This document shows positions 32,441-39,849 of a stretch of DNA of 41,453 nucleotides, in pieces. The DNA is from an uncultured bacterium (GTDB lineage Bacteria > Bacteroidota > Bacteroidia > Bacteroidales > Muribaculaceae). Position 1 is the stretch's first letter; the number at the start of each line of letters is the position of its first letter. A program made the position numbers and the translations under genes. The stretch is from the NCBI GenBank assembly GCA_905214715.1, contig CAJMMT010000022.1, positions 1-41,453 of the forward strand, written 5' to 3'. A model generated the notes under the pieces. The model had not been told where the DNA came from. It ran no database searches and saw nothing but the letters and a program-made list of their open reading frames with translations.

Positions 32441-32868
32441 TTCCGCACGGATTTCATCAGTCCTGAGAGGGCTACTTCATATCCGCGAAGACCGAATCCC
32501 GAGACCACACCCGCGCATGCGGCAGCCGTTACCGAACGGCTACGGAATTCCTCGCGTGCGAAGATATTGCTGATATGCACCTCCAGCACCGGCACCGGTA
32601 CACTTCTTACGGCATCGGCTATAGCGTAAGAATAATGAGCCAGCGCACCCGGGTTTAAAATCATACCTTCGGTACGCTGGTCATATCCATACTTCTGAAT
32701 ATGGTCTATCAGCTCTCCCTCATGGTTCGACTGAAAATATTCCAACGCGATTTCCGGGAAGACCTCACGCAAAGTGTCAAGGTAAGCCTCGAATGTCTGC
32801 GTGCCGTATATCTCCGGCTCACGCAGTCCCGTAAGGTTCAAATTAGGGCCGTTGATGATAAAGTACAT
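32437..32868 (-). CDS. aroQ: 3-Dehydroquinate dehydratase, type II
   Basis: Third step of the shikimate pathway (3-dehydroquinate to 3-dehydroshikimate), cytoplasmic dodecamer. The 143-residue length is normal. Landmarks are INGPNLNLTGLREPEIYG (residues 5-22, with the catalytic Tyr at 21 and the Arg at 16), FQSNHEGELIDHI, ILNPGALAHYSYAI (Asn/Ala-His) and LEVHISNIFAREEFR (His/Arg). Type II has no relation to the class I AroD. The gene is followed by the overlapping O-methyltransferase gene. Confidence 0.96.
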   Translation of the reverse strand: MYFIINGPNLNLTGLREPEIYGTQTFEAYLDTLREVFPEIALEYFQSNHEGELIDHIQKYGYDQRTEGMILNPGALAHYSYAIADAVRSVPVPVLEVHISNIFAREEFRSRSVTAAACAGVVSGFGLRGYEVALSGLMKSVRK

Positions 32869-32878
32869 GATTCAGTTT

Positions 32879-33000
32879 TAGTCTTTAGTCGGAAGTCATT
32901 AGGCTTTAGTCTTTGGTCATCAGTCCTTGGAGTTGTCGGAATAAGCGAAATCATTAGAGACTGCAACGATTAACGACTAATGACTACCGACTAACGACCA
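32879..33000. repeat. Degenerate 7-bp repeat tract upstream of aroQ
   Basis: A second tract with the same kind of 7-base unit as 31705-31803 (TAGTCTT, TAGTCGG, AAGTCAT, TAGGCTT, TAGTCTT, TGGTCAT, and reversed ACGACTA, ATGACTA, CCGACTA at the right). TAGTCGGAAGTCATTA (32886-32901) pairs with TAATGACTACCGACTA (32978-32993) with one mismatch. It lies between aroQ and the tRNA-Asp terminator. The unit AGTCGGAAGTCATTAG occurs in both tracts. Confidence 0.75.
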
Positions 33001-33011
33001 ACACAAATTCC

Positions 33012-33058
33012 AAAACGAAAAAGAGCAGCAGGAAACCGAAGTTTACCATGCTGCTCTT
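33012..33058 (-). terminator. Terminator of tRNA-Asp
   Basis: On the minus strand AAGAGCAGCA (complement of 33049-33058) pairs with TGCTGCTCTT (complement of 33021-33030), followed by TTTCGTTTT. This matches a Rho-independent terminator just downstream of tRNA-Asp. Confidence 0.85.
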
Positions 33059-33071
33059 CCTCTCTCCTCGG

Positions 33072-33145
33072 CGGTGCGGACGGGACTCGAACCCGCGACC
33101 CCAGGCGTGACAGGCCTGTATTCTAACCAGCTGAACTACCGCACC
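33072..33145 (-). tRNA. tRNA-Asp (GTC)
   Basis: The 74-nt cloverleaf folds with acceptor GGTGCGG paired to CCGCACC and the anticodon stem CAGGC/GCCTG around loop CTGTCAC, giving anticodon GTC. The T-arm is GCGGG-TTCGAGT-CCCGT and the discriminator base is G, the expected identity element for Asp. The 3' CCA is not encoded (the genome has CCG). A strong promoter and a terminator flank it, so it is a single-gene unit. Confidence 0.96.
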
Positions 33146-33229
33146 ATAGCGTCTTTTTCAAGACCCTCGGGCTTTAGCGCCAAGGTTTGTATTTTGCAAC
33201 TGAGAAGCGTTGTTTCCCGATTGCGAGTG

Positions 33230-33261
33230 CAAAGTTAATACCTCTTTTCCCATTCTCCAAA
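33230..33261 (-). promoter_or_regulatory. tRNA-Asp promoter (TTTG-N20-TAACTTTG)
   Basis: On the minus strand the -33 TTTG (complement of 33258-33261) lies 20 nt from -7 TAACTTTG (complement of 33230-33237), close to the Bacteroidota consensus. The leader to the tRNA would be about 80 nt. The -7 region reads TTAACTTTGCA, identical to the boxes of the other two tRNAs. Confidence 0.8.
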
Positions 33262-33348
33262 TTTTAAAGCAACTTTTTTCAAAAAAAATTTAACAATACC
33301 CCACATGAACGGTTTTTTAAGCCACCCCGGATTTTTTTCGTCGTAAAA

Positions 33349-33380
33349 TTTGGATTCTTCAAAAATACTCCTTAACTTTG
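33349..33380 (+). promoter_or_regulatory. tRNA-Pro promoter (TTTG-N20-TAACTTTG)
   Basis: TTTG at 33349-33352 and TAACTTTG at 33373-33380, 20 nt apart. The extended -7 TTAACTTTGCA is shared with the tRNA-Asp and tRNA-Arg promoters. About 95 nt of leader precede the tRNA. Confidence 0.8.
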
Positions 33381-33481
33381 CACCGCTTTAGAAAGGAACC
33401 CCCACCGCTTAGGCGATGAAAGTATTCGGAATTCCCCCAGAATTTCATTTATGAATACCGGTTGGTTCCGCTCAAGCCACT

Positions 33482-33556
33482 CGGGGTGTAGCTCAGTCCG
33501 GTTAGAGTGTGCGTCTGGGGGGCGTGAGGTCGCAAGTTCGAATCTTGTCACCCCGA
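33482..33556 (+). tRNA. tRNA-Pro (GGG)
   Basis: A 75-nt cloverleaf: acceptor CGGGGTG/CACCCCG, D-stem GCTC/GAGT, T-arm GCAAG-TTCGAAT-CTTGT. The anticodon loop CTGGGGG gives anticodon GGG (position 33 is T). C1-G72 and discriminator A are usual for proline. The anticodon stem TGCGT/GCGTG has three G-T wobble pairs, weaker than usual. CCA is not encoded. A terminator follows directly. Confidence 0.93.
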
Positions 33557-33561
33557 CTTTC

Positions 33562-33600
33562 AGAAGGCTGTCAGCAATGCTGACAGCCTTCTCTGTTTTA
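33562..33600 (+). terminator. Terminator of tRNA-Pro
   Basis: A perfect 14-bp stem (AGAAGGCTGTCAGC at 33562-33575 with GCTGACAGCCTTCT at 33579-33592), a 3-nt loop, then CTGTTTTA. Confidence 0.85.
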
Positions 33601-33607
33601 AACCGGA

Positions 33608-33634
33608 TGGTCTGACTCGTCCGACTGGTCGGAC
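33608..33634. repeat. Short 9-bp tandem repeat (TGGTCTGAC, TCGTCCGAC, TGGTCGGAC)
   Basis: Three 9-base units in a row in the gap between the tRNA-Pro terminator and the convergent secreted-protein gene. Units 2 and 3 together contain the palindrome CCGACTGGTCGG. Confidence 0.6.
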
Positions 33635-33637
33635 AGA

Positions 33638-33680
33638 ACATAGATAGGGCACCATGCTTAGCATGGTGCCCTATCTATGT
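33638..33680. terminator. 20-bp perfect hairpin between convergent genes
   Basis: 33638-33657 pairs perfectly with 33661-33680 across a 3-nt TTA loop. It sits just past the stop of the minus-strand secreted-protein gene and past the tRNA-Pro terminator. It is probably a bidirectional terminator or insulator, although neither side has a long T-run. Confidence 0.6.
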
Positions 33681-33696
33681 AATTTAACTATGAATA

Positions 33697-34419
33697 TCAG
33701 CGGCCTATCTTCTTCGATACCTTGCCGCTCTCCTTTACTATATAGAGACCCTTAACCGGACCTTCGAGGCGACGGCCGTCTATGCCGTAATATTCGGCCA
33801 CTCCATTGCCGGCGGCTGCGATGCTCTCTACCGAGTTACCCTCGATGCAGAAGTTCAGGAACACCTCCATGGTCTCGGAACGCTTCACGGCGTTGGATGC
33901 CAGTCCGTCGCATGCGGTCATGACAAGTTTCGCCACCGCTTCCTTCTTGGAGTCAAGGACACCGCTGCAGTGGAGCTGCCACTGAAATCCCGTCTGGGTG
34001 CCGAAGGGGCTGTCATCTATCCATCCGGCGGGACCTACATTCACTATTGTCTCGGCAAACAGATTGGTGATAGGGCCACTGTAGGCCACACACTGACCGC
34101 CGATCAGAGGCGATGAGGCGAAACACAACGAAATATCTCCGTAATCGTTCTTGAAATCTGCGGTGGTCGCTGGATTTTCCGAATACAATGCACCGTACAT
34201 AGCGCGGTTCTCGCTGCCGGTGCTCTCGACAACTATCTTGACCTCATCGAAGGTCCAGTCTTCCCATTCATCGTCGTATTCAGCCTTGTTGATATGCAGG
34301 GTTTCGCCATTTTTTACCTCCTTACCCTCGAAGGTTACCTTGTAAAGGTCGGTAAACGTTTCGGCCTGGGCGCCGAATGCCATCGCGCCGAGCGCGCCAA
34401 AAAGTAGAATTTTCTTCAT
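33697..34419 (-). CDS. Secreted protein with a T9SS-like C-terminal tail
   Basis: A 240-residue protein with a clear signal peptide (MKKILLFGALGAMAFGAQAE). The body (about residues 21-190) is beta-rich with three cysteines and matches no family I recognise. The last ~45 residues (VESIAAAGNGVAEYYGIDGRRLEGPVKGLYIVKESGKVSKKIGR) have the YYGIDGRRL...KGLYIVK pattern of type IX sorting-like tails in Bacteroidota. The tail suggests cell-surface sorting or export. I start at the ATG of MKKILL; the 17 residues upstream have no signal-peptide character. It lies alone between tRNA-Pro and dgkA. The function is unknown. Confidence 0.8.
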   Translation of the reverse strand: MKKILLFGALGAMAFGAQAETFTDLYKVTFEGKEVKNGETLHINKAEYDDEWEDWTFDEVKIVVESTGSENRAMYGALYSENPATTADFKNDYGDISLCFASSPLIGGQCVAYSGPITNLFAETIVNVGPAGWIDDSPFGTQTGFQWQLHCSGVLDSKKEAVAKLVMTACDGLASNAVKRSETMEVFLNFCIEGNSVESIAAAGNGVAEYYGIDGRRLEGPVKGLYIVKESGKVSKKIGR

Positions 34420-34538
34420 ATGGTTCTGTTGTTGGTTTGTTATCAGGTCATACTTGCCGCAAACCGGCATTAAGAGAAACTATTCCCGAGAGTGCGCTTT
34501 AACTCAACACGCTCAGGGAGTCCGCCATAAGGACAATG

Positions 34539-34546
34539 CAAAAATA
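34539..34546 (-). promoter_or_regulatory. Candidate -7 box for the secreted protein
   Basis: The complement reads TATTTTTG (TAnnTTTG). It would give a leader of about 110 nt. A CAA on the plus strand is only 14 nt away, so the -33 element is not convincing. Confidence 0.4.
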
Positions 34547-34571
34547 GCGAATATTTCTTGCAACCCTACAT

Positions 34572-34946
34572 TCAGCATGTTAATTTTCCAAAAAATATTA
34601 TCATTCCGATTATAGCGGAGGCTATGGCCGATACCAACACCCCTCCGGCAGCTATATCCTTTGCCTTGGCTATAAGCGGATGACGTTCACCGCCGAAGCG
34701 GTCGGCCACGGCCTCTATGGCGGAATTGAACGCTTCGGCCATGATGACCCATCCTATGCAACCCATTACCGCCACCCATTCCCACCGTTCGAGACCTACG
34801 ACAACCCCGGCGACCACCACCAGCAGAGCCGCCGCCAGATGAATGCGGCTGTTGTGCTCTTCGCGAAACAGCCTCCCCAATCCACGCCAGGCATATACAA
34901 AAGAGCGGGCACGCTTACGCCAGGAAAATTTCTCGTGTTGTTCCAT
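34572..34946 (-). CDS. dgkA: Diacylglycerol kinase family (DgkA-type) membrane kinase
   Basis: A 124-residue inner-membrane protein of the prokaryotic diacylglycerol/undecaprenol kinase family. It has an amphipathic N-terminus, three helices (~36-52, 54-72, 98-118) and the family signature EAFNSAIEAVADR at 71-83, followed by LIAKAKDIAAGGVL (~91-104). Glu30/Asn32 in REEHNSRIHL complete the active site. It phosphorylates diacylglycerol or undecaprenol; the sequence alone does not separate the two. It stands alone, 152 nt downstream (plus coordinates) of the secreted-protein start. Confidence 0.94.
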   Translation of the reverse strand: MEQHEKFSWRKRARSFVYAWRGLGRLFREEHNSRIHLAAALLVVVAGVVVGLERWEWVAVMGCIGWVIMAEAFNSAIEAVADRFGGERHPLIAKAKDIAAGGVLVSAIASAIIGMIIFFGKLTC

Positions 34947-35255
34947 ATAATATAATAAGTCAGGCTACATCTGACAGGCATGCTGCGCCTCGGACTCCGC
35001 GCCAGGTTCCGGTCTTCAGACCGAATGACCAACATACCGGAGCGCCTGACCAATTTATAAAAGTTTAACGTACCTAAGAATGCTCAAATTAAGTAAAAAA
35101 TTAGTAACTTTGTAGCCAAAGAAGTCAGTTTTTTGTTTCTTATTATGGAAAGACAGGTCGATAAGGCCTTATCTATCGCCATTCAGGTATCGGCGGTACC
35201 ATTCGTTTTAATTCAAGCGCAAAATATAAAACCCTATAAATATTAATCATACACT
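34947..35255 (+). promoter_or_regulatory. Non-coding gap with pckA promoter and leader
   Basis: The gap between divergent dgkA and pckA has small palindromes (GTCAG...CTGAC near 34964-34978; CGGTCT-TC-AGACCG at 35010-35023) and a -7 box TAACTTTG at 35105-35112 without a good -33 partner. The predicted 140-nt leader holds a perfect 14-bp palindrome GATAAGGCCTTATC (35160-35173). A 33-codon open frame starts with ATG at 35145 and stops at 35246, 9 nt before the pckA ATG. Either could be regulatory. Confidence 0.5.
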
Positions 35256-36857
35256 ATGGCAAAATTGGATTTAGCCCAGTATGGCATCAAGGATGTGAAG
35301 GAAATAATTCACAATCCCAGCTACGAGCAGCTGTTCAAAGACGAAACCAACCCCTCACTCACCGGCTATGAAAAAGGTATACAGACCGACCTCGGTGCTG
35401 TAGACGTAATGACCGGCGTATACACCGGCCGCTCGCCTAAAGACAAATACCTGGTTAAAGACGAGGTTACCGAAAACACCGTATGGTGGACTACCGAAGA
35501 ATATAAGAACGACAACAAACCCATCACCACCGAGGTATGGGATCACCTGCGCGAGAAAGCCGTAAAGGAACTCTCCGACAAGACCCTCTACGTTGTAGAC
35601 TGCTACTGCGGAGCCAACCCCGCGACACGCCTCTGCGTGCGCTTCATCATGGAGGTGGCATGGCAGGCTCACTTCGTTACCAACATGTTCATCCGTCCCT
35701 CTGAGGAGGAACTCAAGAACTTCACACCCGACTTCGTTGTGTTCAACGCTTCGAAGGCAAAGGTAGAAGACTACAAGGAACTCGGTCTGCACTCCGAAAC
35801 TGTAGTTGCCTTCAACATCAAGCAGCGCGAGCAGGTTATTCTCAATACCTGGTACGGCGGCGAAATGAAGAAGGGTATGTTCTCGATGATGAACTACTTC
35901 AACCCTCTGCGCGGCATCGCCTCGATGCACTGCTCGGCCAATACCAACATGGACGAGACCGAGACAGCTATCTTCTTCGGCCTTTCCGGCACCGGTAAGA
36001 CCACCCTTTCGACCGACCCGAAGCGTAAGCTCATCGGCGACGACGAACACGGCTGGGACGACGAGGGCGTGTTCAACTACGAAGGCGGTTGCTATGCCAA
36101 GGTCATCAATCTCGACAAGGAGTCCGAACCCGACATCTACAACGCCATCAAGCGCGACGCTCTGCTTGAAAACGTTACCGTAGTAGACGGCAAATGCGAC
36201 TTCGCCGACAAGTCGGTTACCGAGAACACCCGTGTATCTTACCCCATCTACCACATCGAGAACATCGTTAAGCCCGTGTCCAAGGGTCCCGCTGCAAAGC
36301 AGGTTATCTTCCTGAGTGCCGACGCATTCGGAGTTCTGCCCCCGGTTTCAATCCTTAACGACGAACAGGCCAAGTACTACTTCCTCTCCGGCTTCACCGC
36401 GAAGCTGGCCGGCACAGAACGTGGTATCACAGAGCCTACCCCCACATTCTCAGCCTGCTTCGGCGCAGCCTTCCTTTCGCTGCATCCCACAAAGTATGCT
36501 GAAGAACTCGTGAAGAAGATGAACCTCAGCGGCGCTCACGCTTATCTCGTCAATACCGGATGGAACGGTACCGGCAAGCGTATCTCGATCCGCGACACAC
36601 GCGGTATCATCGACGATATCCTGAACGGCGACATCGAAAAGGCTCCCACAAAGATTATCCCCTACTTCGACTTCGTAGTTCCCACCGAGCTGCCCGGTGT
36701 TGATCCCAAGATCCTTGATCCCCGCGACACCTATGCCGATCCCAAGGAGTGGGATGTCAAGGCCAAGGAACTTGCCGAGATGTTCATCAAGAACTTCAAG
36801 AAGTTCGAGAACAACCCCGCAGGCAAGGCTCTCGTAGCCGCCGGCCCCCACATCTAA
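35256..36857 (+). CDS. pckA: Phosphoenolpyruvate carboxykinase (ATP)
   Basis: Interconverts oxaloacetate + ATP with PEP + CO2 + ADP. In Bacteroidales it often runs toward oxaloacetate to fix CO2 for succinate fermentation. The 533-residue length is normal for the ATP-type enzyme. Hallmarks are YTGRSPKDKYLVKD near residue 53, the Mn2+/His segment FGLSGTGKTTLSTDPKRKLIGDDEHGWDD (kinase-1a P-loop about residues 241-252), and NYEGGCYAKVI. The C-terminal ARTDYADPKEWD-like stretch (RDTYADPKEWDVKAKELAEMF) is also present. It has its own promoter and leader and a strong terminator, and faces the sdh operon, so the two pathway halves are neighbours but separate units. Confidence 0.97.
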   Translation: MAKLDLAQYGIKDVKEIIHNPSYEQLFKDETNPSLTGYEKGIQTDLGAVDVMTGVYTGRSPKDKYLVKDEVTENTVWWTTEEYKNDNKPITTEVWDHLREKAVKELSDKTLYVVDCYCGANPATRLCVRFIMEVAWQAHFVTNMFIRPSEEELKNFTPDFVVFNASKAKVEDYKELGLHSETVVAFNIKQREQVILNTWYGGEMKKGMFSMMNYFNPLRGIASMHCSANTNMDETETAIFFGLSGTGKTTLSTDPKRKLIGDDEHGWDDEGVFNYEGGCYAKVINLDKESEPDIYNAIKRDALLENVTVVDGKCDFADKSVTENTRVSYPIYHIENIVKPVSKGPAAKQVIFLSADAFGVLPPVSILNDEQAKYYFLSGFTAKLAGTERGITEPTPTFSACFGAAFLSLHPTKYAEELVKKMNLSGAHAYLVNTGWNGTGKRISIRDTRGIIDDILNGDIEKAPTKIIPYFDFVVPTELPGVDPKILDPRDTYADPKEWDVKAKELAEMFIKNFKKFENNPAGKALVAAGPHI

Positions 36858-36887
36858 TCCACAGGGACCGAAACCAACCCATCATAA

Positions 36888-36930
36888 AAGCCCCTGCAGC
36901 GCGCTTGACGCGGCTGCAGGGGCTTCCCTT
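36888..36930 (+). terminator. Terminator of pckA
   Basis: AAGCCCCTGCAGC (36888-36900) pairs with GCTGCAGGGGCTT (36913-36925), with an inner GCG/CGC and a TTGA loop. Confidence 0.88.
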
Positions 36931-36981
36931 ATATTTGTCGCGACCGTAGGCAACCGAGCCGCTGCAAACGCAGACAATACG

Positions 36982-37018
36982 CAGAGAGGACCCGCACCGT
37001 AAGCGCAGGTCCTCTCTG
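36982..37018 (-). terminator. Hairpin downstream of sdhB
   Basis: CAGAGAGGACC (36982-36992) pairs with GGTCCTCTCTG (37008-37018). It lies 24 nt beyond the sdhB stop and probably ends the sdh operon; a T-run is lacking on the minus strand. Confidence 0.6.
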
Positions 37019-37041
37019 AATTATTCAACGCTATCTATATC

Positions 37042-37800
37042 TTACTCTTTGCACTTGGCGGCGATGAAGTGGCGGTTCATGCGGCCTATGTTGTAAAGTT
37101 TGATCTGCTTGGGGCACTCGGCGGCGCAGGCACCGGTATTGGTGCAGTTGCCGAATCCGAGCTCGTCCATGCGCTTAACCATAGCGCGTACACGACGGTC
37201 GGCCTCTACGGCACCCTGGGGCAGGAGAGCCAGCTGGCTTACCTTGGCTGATACGAACAGCATGGCGGAGCCGTTCTTGCAGGCTGCCACGCAAGCACCG
37301 CAACCTATGCAGCTGGCGGAGTCCATAGCCTCGTCGGCGTTCACCTTAGAGATGGGAAGGTCGTTGGCATCCTGAGCGCCTCCGCAGTTGAACGATACAT
37401 AACCGCCGGCCTGCTGGATCTTATCGAAGGCGTTGCGGTCTACTATAAGGTCTTTGATTACCGGGAATGCGGCCGAACGCCAGGGTTCTACAGTGATGAC
37501 CTCGCCATCTTTGAAGCGACGCATGTAAAGCTGGCACGTAGTGGCGCCGGTTGCCGGACCGTGGGGGTGTCCGTTGATATAAAGCGAGCACATACCGCAG
37601 ATACCTTCGCGGCAATCGTGGTCGAACGCTATGGGCTCCTTTCCCTCTTCTACCAGACGCTCGTTAAGTATGTCGAGTGTCTCGAGAAACGAAGTGTCGG
37701 GTGTGGTCTCGACATCGGTATAAGTCTCGAAACCACCTTTTGCCTTCGGGTCGGCCTGACGCCATACCTTCAGGGTTACTTTCATTATATTTTCTTCCAT
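37042..37800 (-). CDS. sdhB: Succinate dehydrogenase/fumarate reductase iron-sulfur subunit
   Basis: Carries electrons between the flavoprotein and the membrane subunit. The 252-residue protein has the [2Fe-2S] cluster region DHDCREGICGMCSLYINGHPHGP (~60-80) and the [4Fe-4S] motif CIGCGACVAACKNG (~145). The third cluster region is CTNTGACAAECPKQI (~220-234), typical of the Bacteroidota complex, which in these bacteria works mainly as fumarate reductase. It is the last gene of sdhCAB. The start at 37800 is 12 nt after the sdhA stop; the Met at residue 6 is an alternative. Confidence 0.96.
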   Translation of the reverse strand: MEENIMKVTLKVWRQADPKAKGGFETYTDVETTPDTSFLETLDILNERLVEEGKEPIAFDHDCREGICGMCSLYINGHPHGPATGATTCQLYMRRFKDGEVITVEPWRSAAFPVIKDLIVDRNAFDKIQQAGGYVSFNCGGAQDANDLPISKVNADEAMDSASCIGCGACVAACKNGSAMLFVSAKVSQLALLPQGAVEADRRVRAMVKRMDELGFGNCTNTGACAAECPKQIKLYNIGRMNRHFIAAKCKE

Positions 37801-37812
37801 TGCTGAGATTTC

Positions 37813-39837
37813 TTAAGACTTGTAGTTACGGGTTTGAACCTTTATGGCTTCATAGTGCAGCGGTTCGATCAACCTTTCAGGCTCCTTCTCGTCGTTGCCG
37901 GCGTATTCCAGACAGGATACGTAGAAGTAGTGCTCGTCGTCGCGCTTTGCCTCGCCCTCTTCGGTCTGGTATTCCTCGCGGAAGTGGCCGCCGCAAGACT
38001 CGTTGCGGTTGATGGCGTCATAGGCCATGAGCTTACCCATGGTGATAAAGTCGTTTAGACGGAAAGCCTTGTCGAGTTCTACGTTCATGCCGTCGATATT
38101 GCCGGGCACGAAGAGGTCTTTGTCGAATACCTTGCGGAGTTCGTCAAGTTTCTTGATTGCGGTTTCAAGACCCTCTTTGGTGCGGCCCATACCTACATAT
38201 TCCCACATTATATGGCCCAGCTCTTTGTGGATGGAGTCAACCGAACGTTTGCCCTTGATGGCGAGCATGCGCTCCATGGCGGCCTGACATTTCTTCTCGG
38301 CCTCCTCGAATTCGGGACGGTCGGTAGAGAAACGGGGAACGCCGATCTGGTCGCTCAGGTAGTTCTGGATTGTATAGGGAAGCACGAAGTAACCGTCGGC
38401 CAGACCCTGCATGAGAGCCGACGCGCCCAGACGGTTGGCACCGTGGTCAGAGAAGTTGCACTCGCCGATGGCGAAGAGACCCTTCACGTTGGTCTGCAGT
38501 TCGTAGTCTACCCAGAGACCACCCATGGTATAGTGGATAGCTGGGAAGATCATCATCGGATTGTAGTACTTCACACCGTTTTTCTCGCATGCAAGTTCGC
38601 CGGGGTTCACGTCGGTTATCTCCTCGTACATGTCGAAGAGGTTGCCGTAACGTTGGCGTACCACGTCAAGGCCGAGACGGTTGATGGCCTCGGAGAAGTC
38701 GAGGAATACGGCCAGACCGGTGTTGTTTACGCCGAATCCCTTGTCGCAACGCTCCTTGGCGGCACGCGACGCAACGTCGCGGGGCACAAGGTTTCCGAAT
38801 GCCGGATAACGGCGTTCCAGATAGTAGTCGCGGTCTTCCTCGGGTATGTCGCTACCTTTTATCTGTCCTTTCTGCAACTTGCGGGCATCTTCGATATTTT
38901 TCGGTACCCAGATGCGGCCGTCGTTACGCAGGGATTCCGACATAAGGGTCAGCTTCGACTGCTTGTCGCCGTGAACGGGGATACAGGTGGGGTGAATCTG
39001 AACGAAGGCCGGGTTTGCGAAATAGGCACCCTTGCGATAGGCGGCCATAGCGGCGCTGACGTTGCAGGCCATAGCGTTGGTCGACAGGAAGTAGGTGTTG
39101 CCGTAACCGCCGGTGGCGAGTACCACGGCGTGGGCGGCGAAACGCTCCATCTTACCTGTTACAAGGTTCTTGGCTATTATACCGCGTGCGCGTTCTACAC
39201 CGTCCTTGTCTTTGATGAGCACTACATCGTGCATTTCGTAACGGTTAAAGCTCTTCACCTTGCCCATCTCTATCTGACGGTTCAGCGAAGAGTAGGCGCC
39301 GAGCAACAGCTGCTGGCCGGTCTGACCTTTGGCGTAGAAGGTACGGCTTACCTGGGCGCCGCCGAAAGAACGGTTGGCCAGCAGACCGCCGTATTCGCGG
39401 GCGAAAGGTACACCCTGGGCCACGCACTGGTCTATGATGTTGTTCGACACTTCGGCCAAACGGTATACGTTGGCTTCGCGGGCACGGTAGTCGCCGCCCT
39501 TCACTGTGTCGTAAAACAGACGGTAAATCGAGTCGCCGTCGTTCTGATAGTTCTTGGCGGCGTTGATACCACCCTGGGCAGCGATCGAGTGAGCGCGGCG
39601 GGGTGAATCCTGTATGCAGAAGTTAAGCACGTTGAATCCCATCTCGGCAAGAGTTGAGGCCGCAGACGCGCCGGCCAGGCCGGTGCCCACGACGATGATG
39701 TCGAGTTTGCGCTTGTTGGCGGGATTGACGAGCTTCTGATGTGCTTTATAGTTGGTCCACTTCTCAGCGATAGGACCTTCCGGAATCTTGGATTCCGAAG
39801 CATTCATAACCTTGGTTTTTTCTGTGTTGATAGCCAT
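37813..39837 (-). CDS. sdhA: Succinate dehydrogenase/fumarate reductase flavoprotein subunit
   Basis: Catalytic subunit with covalently bound FAD, interconverting fumarate and succinate at the cytoplasmic face. The 674-residue protein has the dinucleotide-binding segment GTGLAGASAASTLAEMG (~52-68), the His-FAD attachment region RRAHSIAAQGGINA (~80-93), IHPTCIP, and the substrate-site MGGLWVDYE. NRLGASALMQGLADG and the tail NRNESCGGHFREEYQ follow. It starts 12 nt after sdhC. A Met at residue 11 is an alternative start, but the first one keeps the short spacing. Confidence 0.97.
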   Translation of the reverse strand: MAINTEKTKVMNASESKIPEGPIAEKWTNYKAHQKLVNPANKRKLDIIVVGTGLAGASAASTLAEMGFNVLNFCIQDSPRRAHSIAAQGGINAAKNYQNDGDSIYRLFYDTVKGGDYRAREANVYRLAEVSNNIIDQCVAQGVPFAREYGGLLANRSFGGAQVSRTFYAKGQTGQQLLLGAYSSLNRQIEMGKVKSFNRYEMHDVVLIKDKDGVERARGIIAKNLVTGKMERFAAHAVVLATGGYGNTYFLSTNAMACNVSAAMAAYRKGAYFANPAFVQIHPTCIPVHGDKQSKLTLMSESLRNDGRIWVPKNIEDARKLQKGQIKGSDIPEEDRDYYLERRYPAFGNLVPRDVASRAAKERCDKGFGVNNTGLAVFLDFSEAINRLGLDVVRQRYGNLFDMYEEITDVNPGELACEKNGVKYYNPMMIFPAIHYTMGGLWVDYELQTNVKGLFAIGECNFSDHGANRLGASALMQGLADGYFVLPYTIQNYLSDQIGVPRFSTDRPEFEEAEKKCQAAMERMLAIKGKRSVDSIHKELGHIMWEYVGMGRTKEGLETAIKKLDELRKVFDKDLFVPGNIDGMNVELDKAFRLNDFITMGKLMAYDAINRNESCGGHFREEYQTEEGEAKRDDEHYFYVSCLEYAGNDEKEPERLIEPLHYEAIKVQTRNYKS

Positions 39838-39849
39838 ATCGCTTTCTGT

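Noticed and set aside
31705..33000. CRISPR array in the 7-bp repeat tracts
   Set aside because: Repeat units are 7 bases, degenerate and contiguous without spacers of 30+ nt; no cas gene is nearby.
33372..33641. 89-codon minus-strand open frame containing GVTRFELATSRPPDAHSNRTELHP
   Set aside because: This is the antisense translation of tRNA-Pro and its flanks, a known kind of spurious protein prediction.
35355..36254. 299-codon minus-strand open frame
   Set aside because: Antisense shadow of pckA with no recognisable domain.
38212..39606. 464-codon plus-strand open frame
   Set aside because: Antisense to sdhA in a GC-rich, codon-biased gene; composition is odd (Val/Gly/His rich) and no motifs are seen.
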